Origin: an uncultured Alphaproteobacteria bacterium
GTDB taxonomy: Bacteria > Pseudomonadota > Alphaproteobacteria > Caulobacterales > Caulobacteraceae
Assembly (NCBI GenBank): GCA_903928755.1
Contig: CAIYSH010000291.1
Location: 1-15,376, forward strand
DNA length: 15,376 bases
Direction of reading: 5' to 3'
Part shown: positions 12,603 to 15,376 of the stretch, piece after piece
How the letters are laid out: each line of letters opens with the position of its first letter
How positions within the stretch are numbered: the first letter of the stretch is position 1
Program-made: the position numbers and the translations under genes
The notes under the pieces: model-generated
What the model was told of the DNA's origin: nothing
Databases searched by the model: none
The model's input: the letters and a program-made list of their open reading frames with translations, nothing else

Positions 12603-13403
12603 ATGAACCGTAAGCTCGCCCTGGTGACTGGCGCCTCTGCCGGGATCGGTGCCGCCCTGGCCGGTGTCTATGCCCGCCAGGGATATGACCTTGCCTTGAC
12701 GGCACGACGCGCTGACCGCCTGGAAACGATCGCGGCGGAGATCGCCCAGCGATTCGGGGTCGAGGCCCTGACGATCGCAGCGGATCTAGAGGACCCCAAG
12801 GCACCGCAGGCAATTCTCGACCATCTGGCAAACCATGGCCGCCATGTGGACGCCCTGATCAACAATGCAGGCTATGGCCTCACCGGAACCTATGCGACGA
12901 CGACCTGGGAGGATCAGGCCAGGTTCATCCAGGTCCTGCTGACCGCGCCGTCAGAACTGGCGCACAAGGTGCTGCCAGGCATGATCGAGCGCCGGTTTGG
13001 CCGGATCATCAATGTCGCATCCCTGGCCGGTCTGGTTCCGGGTTCCGAAGGCCACACCCTCTATGGTGCCGTGAAGGGTTATCTGATCAAGTTCTCGCAG
13101 AGCCTGCATCTGGAGACCCTCTCCACCGGCGTCCATGTGAGCGCCCTGTGCCCGGGCTTTACCTATTCGGAATTCCATGATGTGACGGGCACACGGGACC
13201 AGGTGCATCAGATCACCCCGGACTGGCTGTGGATGAGCGCTGACCAGGTGGCGGTCGCGGGCTATGAGGCGGCCGAAGCCAATCGCCCCATCAGGGTGCC
13301 AGGTGTCCCGAACAAGATGATCGCTGCCCTCGCCAAGCTCGTGCCTGATGATCTGGCCATGGCGCTCATGGCGTCCCAGAGTACGAAGTTCCGGAAAATC
13401 TAG
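12603..13403 (+). CDS. Short-chain dehydrogenase/reductase (classical SDR)
   Basis: This 266-aa NAD(P)-dependent oxidoreductase shows the cofactor motif TGASAGIG (9-16), then AARR-like ARRADRL after beta-2 (R35, R36), which suggests NADP preference. NNAG is at 87-90. The catalytic S140 lies in NVASLAG and the Y154xxxK158 pair in YGAVK. The CPGFTYSEF loop after beta-6 is typical. The Asn of the usual Asn-Ser-Tyr-Lys tetrad appears replaced by Leu112 in QVLLTAP, where the family norm is xVNLTAP. The substrate is unknown. A good AGAGG site lies 6 nt before the ATG. It follows usp by 26 nt and converges on the PQQ dehydrogenase gene, with a shared hairpin between them. A C-terminal extension past 225 (VPNKMIAALAKLVPDD...) is hydrophobic and basic and may contact membrane. 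Confidence 0.92.
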   Translation: MNRKLALVTGASAGIGAALAGVYARQGYDLALTARRADRLETIAAEIAQRFGVEALTIAADLEDPKAPQAILDHLANHGRHVDALINNAGYGLTGTYATTTWEDQARFIQVLLTAPSELAHKVLPGMIERRFGRIINVASLAGLVPGSEGHTLYGAVKGYLIKFSQSLHLETLSTGVHVSALCPGFTYSEFHDVTGTRDQVHQITPDWLWMSADQVAVAGYEAAEANRPIRVPGVPNKMIAALAKLVPDDLAMALMASQSTKFRKI

Positions 13404-13407
13404 AGGC

Positions 13408-13443
13408 GCGGGCCGGCACCCCGTTCAAGGAGCACCGGCCCGC
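13408..13443. terminator. Bidirectional intrinsic terminator between convergent genes
   Basis: GCGGGCCGG (13408-13416) and CCGGCCCGC (13435-13443) form a perfect 9-bp GC stem with an 18-nt loop. Plus-strand transcripts continue into AGCCAGCTTATTTT; minus-strand transcripts continue into GCCTCTAGATTTT. It lies exactly between the SDR stop (13403) and the PQQ dehydrogenase stop (13451), so it can serve both. Confidence 0.7.
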
Positions 13444-13450
13444 AGCCAGC

Positions 13451-15376
13451 TTATTTTGCCGAAGCGGTCTTGGCGGCCGCAGCGTCGGCCTGGGCGTTGT
13501 GGGCTTCCTTCAGGATATAGGCCCGGAGGTCTTCCACATCTGCCGCATTCAGGAAGCGGGCGAAGCTCGCCATGCCGTTGGCCTTGCGGGCCCCGTCGAG
13601 CACCACCGATTTGAAGTTCTCGGCAGAGGTCAGCATCTGTGACTTGCGCAGGTCAGGCAGGAAGGCACCCGAAGCGCTGGGGCCGTGACAGACCTGGCAG
13701 TTCTCGTGATAGAGGGCGAAGCCCTTGTCGGCATTGCCTGGGGCCGGGATCTTGCTGAGATCCAGGTCCGGAACCACGGGAATGTCATAGGCCTTGGCCT
13801 GGGCTGTGCCACCCAGCTTGAACACCATAAGACGACCCGGCAGGCGTGGCTTGTTGCCCAGCAGCACCGAGGCCGAGACCGGACCGCCGCCGCCATAACC
13901 CACCATGACGGCCACATACTGCTCACCGTCGATCTCGTAGGTAGAGGGGGCCGCGACCACGCCATTGACGGTTTCATAGTTCCACAGCTTCTTGCCGTTG
14001 GCGGCGTCATAGGCGACGAACTGGCCTTCGCCTGCGCCCTGGAAGACCAGACCGCCCGCCGTCGACATGATGCCGGCGTTCCAGAAGTAGGGGTGTTGCA
14101 CGGTCCAGCGGGCCTTCTGGGCGACAGGGTCCCAGGCGATCAGCTCGCCCTTGAACATGGAGGCCATGCCCGCCAGCACCGCCTTGTCCGTGGGCAGGGC
14201 GTTGGCCAGGAAGTCGGTGCCGACATTCCAGGTTCCGGGACGATACTTGAAGTCCTTGATGTTGGTGTAGGCGAAGGGCGAAGCCTGGGCCGGGATATAG
14301 ACCAGTCCTTCCTTCGGGTTGAAGGCCATGGGATGCCAGTTGTGGGCACCCAGGGGACCCGGCAGCTGCATGGAGGGTTTGTCCGCATAACGGGCACCAG
14401 GGGTTTCAACAGGCCGGCCTGTCTTCATGTCCACACCTGTGGTCCAGGTCTGGGGTACGAAGCCCTTGGCCGAGATCAGCTGGCCGGTAGCGCGATCCAG
14501 CACGTAGAAGAAGCCGTTCTTGGGGGCCTGCATGGCCACCTTGCGGGGCTTGCCGTCAATGGTCAGGTCCGCCAGCATGATGTGCTGGGTGGCCGTATAG
14601 TCCCAGCTCTCGCCAGGTGTGGTCTGATAGTGCCAGACATATTCACCGGTGTCTGGTTTCAGCGCCAGGATGGACGACACGAACAGGGTGTCACCCTTGC
14701 CCTGGGAGCGCTTCAGATGGTTCCAGGGCGTGCCGTTGCCGACCCCCAGATAGACAATGTCCAGGTCCGGGTCATAGGCCATGGAGTCCCAGATGGTTGC
14801 GCCGCCGCCGGTCTTCTTCCAGACATCGCCGAACCAGGTGCCGTTGACCTTCTCCGCCAGGATCTTGTCTGATGCCTCGCCATCGGCCTTACCCTCGGGG
14901 TTCGGGGCCGTATAGAAGCGCCAGACCTTCTTGCCGGTGGCGGCGTCATAGGCTGTCACATAGCCGCGCACGCCGTATTCTGCGCCGCCATTACCGATCA
15001 GGACCTTGTCCTTGATGATCCGGGGGGCGCCGGTAATGGTGTAGGGCTTGGAAGTGTCCGTCGTCTGGACCGACCAGGCCTGTTTGCCGGTCGCTGCGTC
15101 CAGGGCGATCAGGCGGCCGTCGAGCACGCCCACATAGACCTTGCCCTTCCAGACCGCGACCCCGCGATTGACGACGTCGCAGCAGGCGTCAAAGCCCTTG
15201 GAGCCATCGATCTTGGGATCAAAGGACCACTTCAGCGCGCCGGTCTTGGCGTCGAAGGCATAGACCTTGGACCAGGCCGTCGTGGTGTAGAGAACGCCAT
15301 CAATCATCACTGGCGTGGCTTCCTGACCGCGGTCGGTGTCGAACTCGTGGTACCAGGCCAAGCCAAGCTTGCTGAC
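13451..15376 (-). CDS. Quinohemoprotein alcohol dehydrogenase (PQQ, C-terminal cytochrome c), N-terminus off the window
   Basis: 641 codons are visible; the signal peptide and first residues lie beyond the right edge. The eight-bladed PQQ propeller shows the LAWYHEFDTDRG/EATP opening. FDACCDVVNRG has the vicinal Cys-Cys pair that forms the disulfide over PQQ. GVGNGTPWNH carries the Ca-ligand Asn region, and GESWDYTATQ carries the catalytic Asp. Repeated blade motifs of the kind AATGKxxW appear throughout. A C-terminal cytochrome c domain follows, with CQVCH (heme Cys codons near 13697-13699 and 13688-13690) and a likely axial Met in ANGMASF. The protein ends in an Ala-rich tail. This is a type II periplasmic enzyme oxidising primary alcohols and passing electrons through heme to the respiratory chain. 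An in-frame TTG at 15361 is internal to the conserved region and is not a real start. Confidence 0.93.
   Translation of the reverse strand, partial: VSKLGLAWYHEFDTDRGQEATPVMIDGVLYTTTAWSKVYAFDAKTGALKWSFDPKIDGSKGFDACCDVVNRGVAVWKGKVYVGVLDGRLIALDAATGKQAWSVQTTDTSKPYTITGAPRIIKDKVLIGNGGAEYGVRGYVTAYDAATGKKVWRFYTAPNPEGKADGEASDKILAEKVNGTWFGDVWKKTGGGATIWDSMAYDPDLDIVYLGVGNGTPWNHLKRSQGKGDTLFVSSILALKPDTGEYVWHYQTTPGESWDYTATQHIMLADLTIDGKPRKVAMQAPKNGFFYVLDRATGQLISAKGFVPQTWTTGVDMKTGRPVETPGARYADKPSMQLPGPLGAHNWHPMAFNPKEGLVYIPAQASPFAYTNIKDFKYRPGTWNVGTDFLANALPTDKAVLAGMASMFKGELIAWDPVAQKARWTVQHPYFWNAGIMSTAGGLVFQGAGEGQFVAYDAANGKKLWNYETVNGVVAAPSTYEIDGEQYVAVMVGYGGGGPVSASVLLGNKPRLPGRLMVFKLGGTAQAKAYDIPVVPDLDLSKIPAPGNADKGFALYHENCQVCHGPSASGAFLPDLRKSQMLTSAENFKSVVLDGARKANGMASFARFLNAADVEDLRAYILKEAHNAQADAAAAKTASAK

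Noticed and set aside
14685..14697. AGGGTG-T-CACCCT palindrome in the PQQ dehydrogenase gene
   Set aside because: It lies within conserved coding sequence, and its flanks do not match the repeat family; probably chance.

Overview
The window is GC-rich DNA (roughly two thirds G+C in the core genes) from an alphaproteobacterium. Gene content and order suggest Caulobacterales: glnD, murJ, trpS and a UspA-family gene in a row, a PQQ-dependent alcohol dehydrogenase, and short or absent Shine-Dalgarno sites. This placement is an inference from gene order and protein style; no rRNA is present.

Layout. (1) Positions 1-1228 are an accessory patch with lower GC (about 50%). It is framed by three copies of a 25-nt hairpin-forming repeat, two direct (2-26, 1201-1225) and one inverted (1020-1044). 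It holds one orphan gene for a small secreted protein, a short relic ORF, and the C-terminal remnant of what looks like a REP-associated tyrosine transposase (RAYT), whose stop codon lies inside one repeat copy. (2) Positions 1316-4477 are minus-strand metabolic genes: a Tat-exported SMP-30/gluconolactonase-like protein, a nitroreductase-family oxidoreductase, and a two-gene unit of a 63-aa membrane protein and a membrane fatty acid desaturase joined by an ATGA overlap. (3) A ~200-bp divergent intergenic region rich in inverted repeats separates these from the plus-strand run. (4) Positions 4680-13403 are plus-strand: periplasmic gamma-glutamyltransferase, glnD (PII uridylyltransferase), murJ (lipid II flippase, GTG start overlapping glnD), trpS, a universal stress protein and a short-chain dehydrogenase. 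(5) A GC-rich hairpin at 13408-13443 separates the convergent SDR gene from a minus-strand quinohemoprotein alcohol dehydrogenase that runs off the right edge.

How the genes relate. glnD-murJ-trpS-usp is a housekeeping block (nitrogen signalling, wall precursor export, tRNA charging, stress) and is probably co-transcribed in part. The flanking genes are mainly periplasmic or membrane catabolic enzymes: lactonase, GGT, desaturase and PQQ dehydrogenase. I did not find a clear new defence or multi-gene system. The part least explained by known genes is the 1-1228 patch with its structured repeats and orphan cargo.
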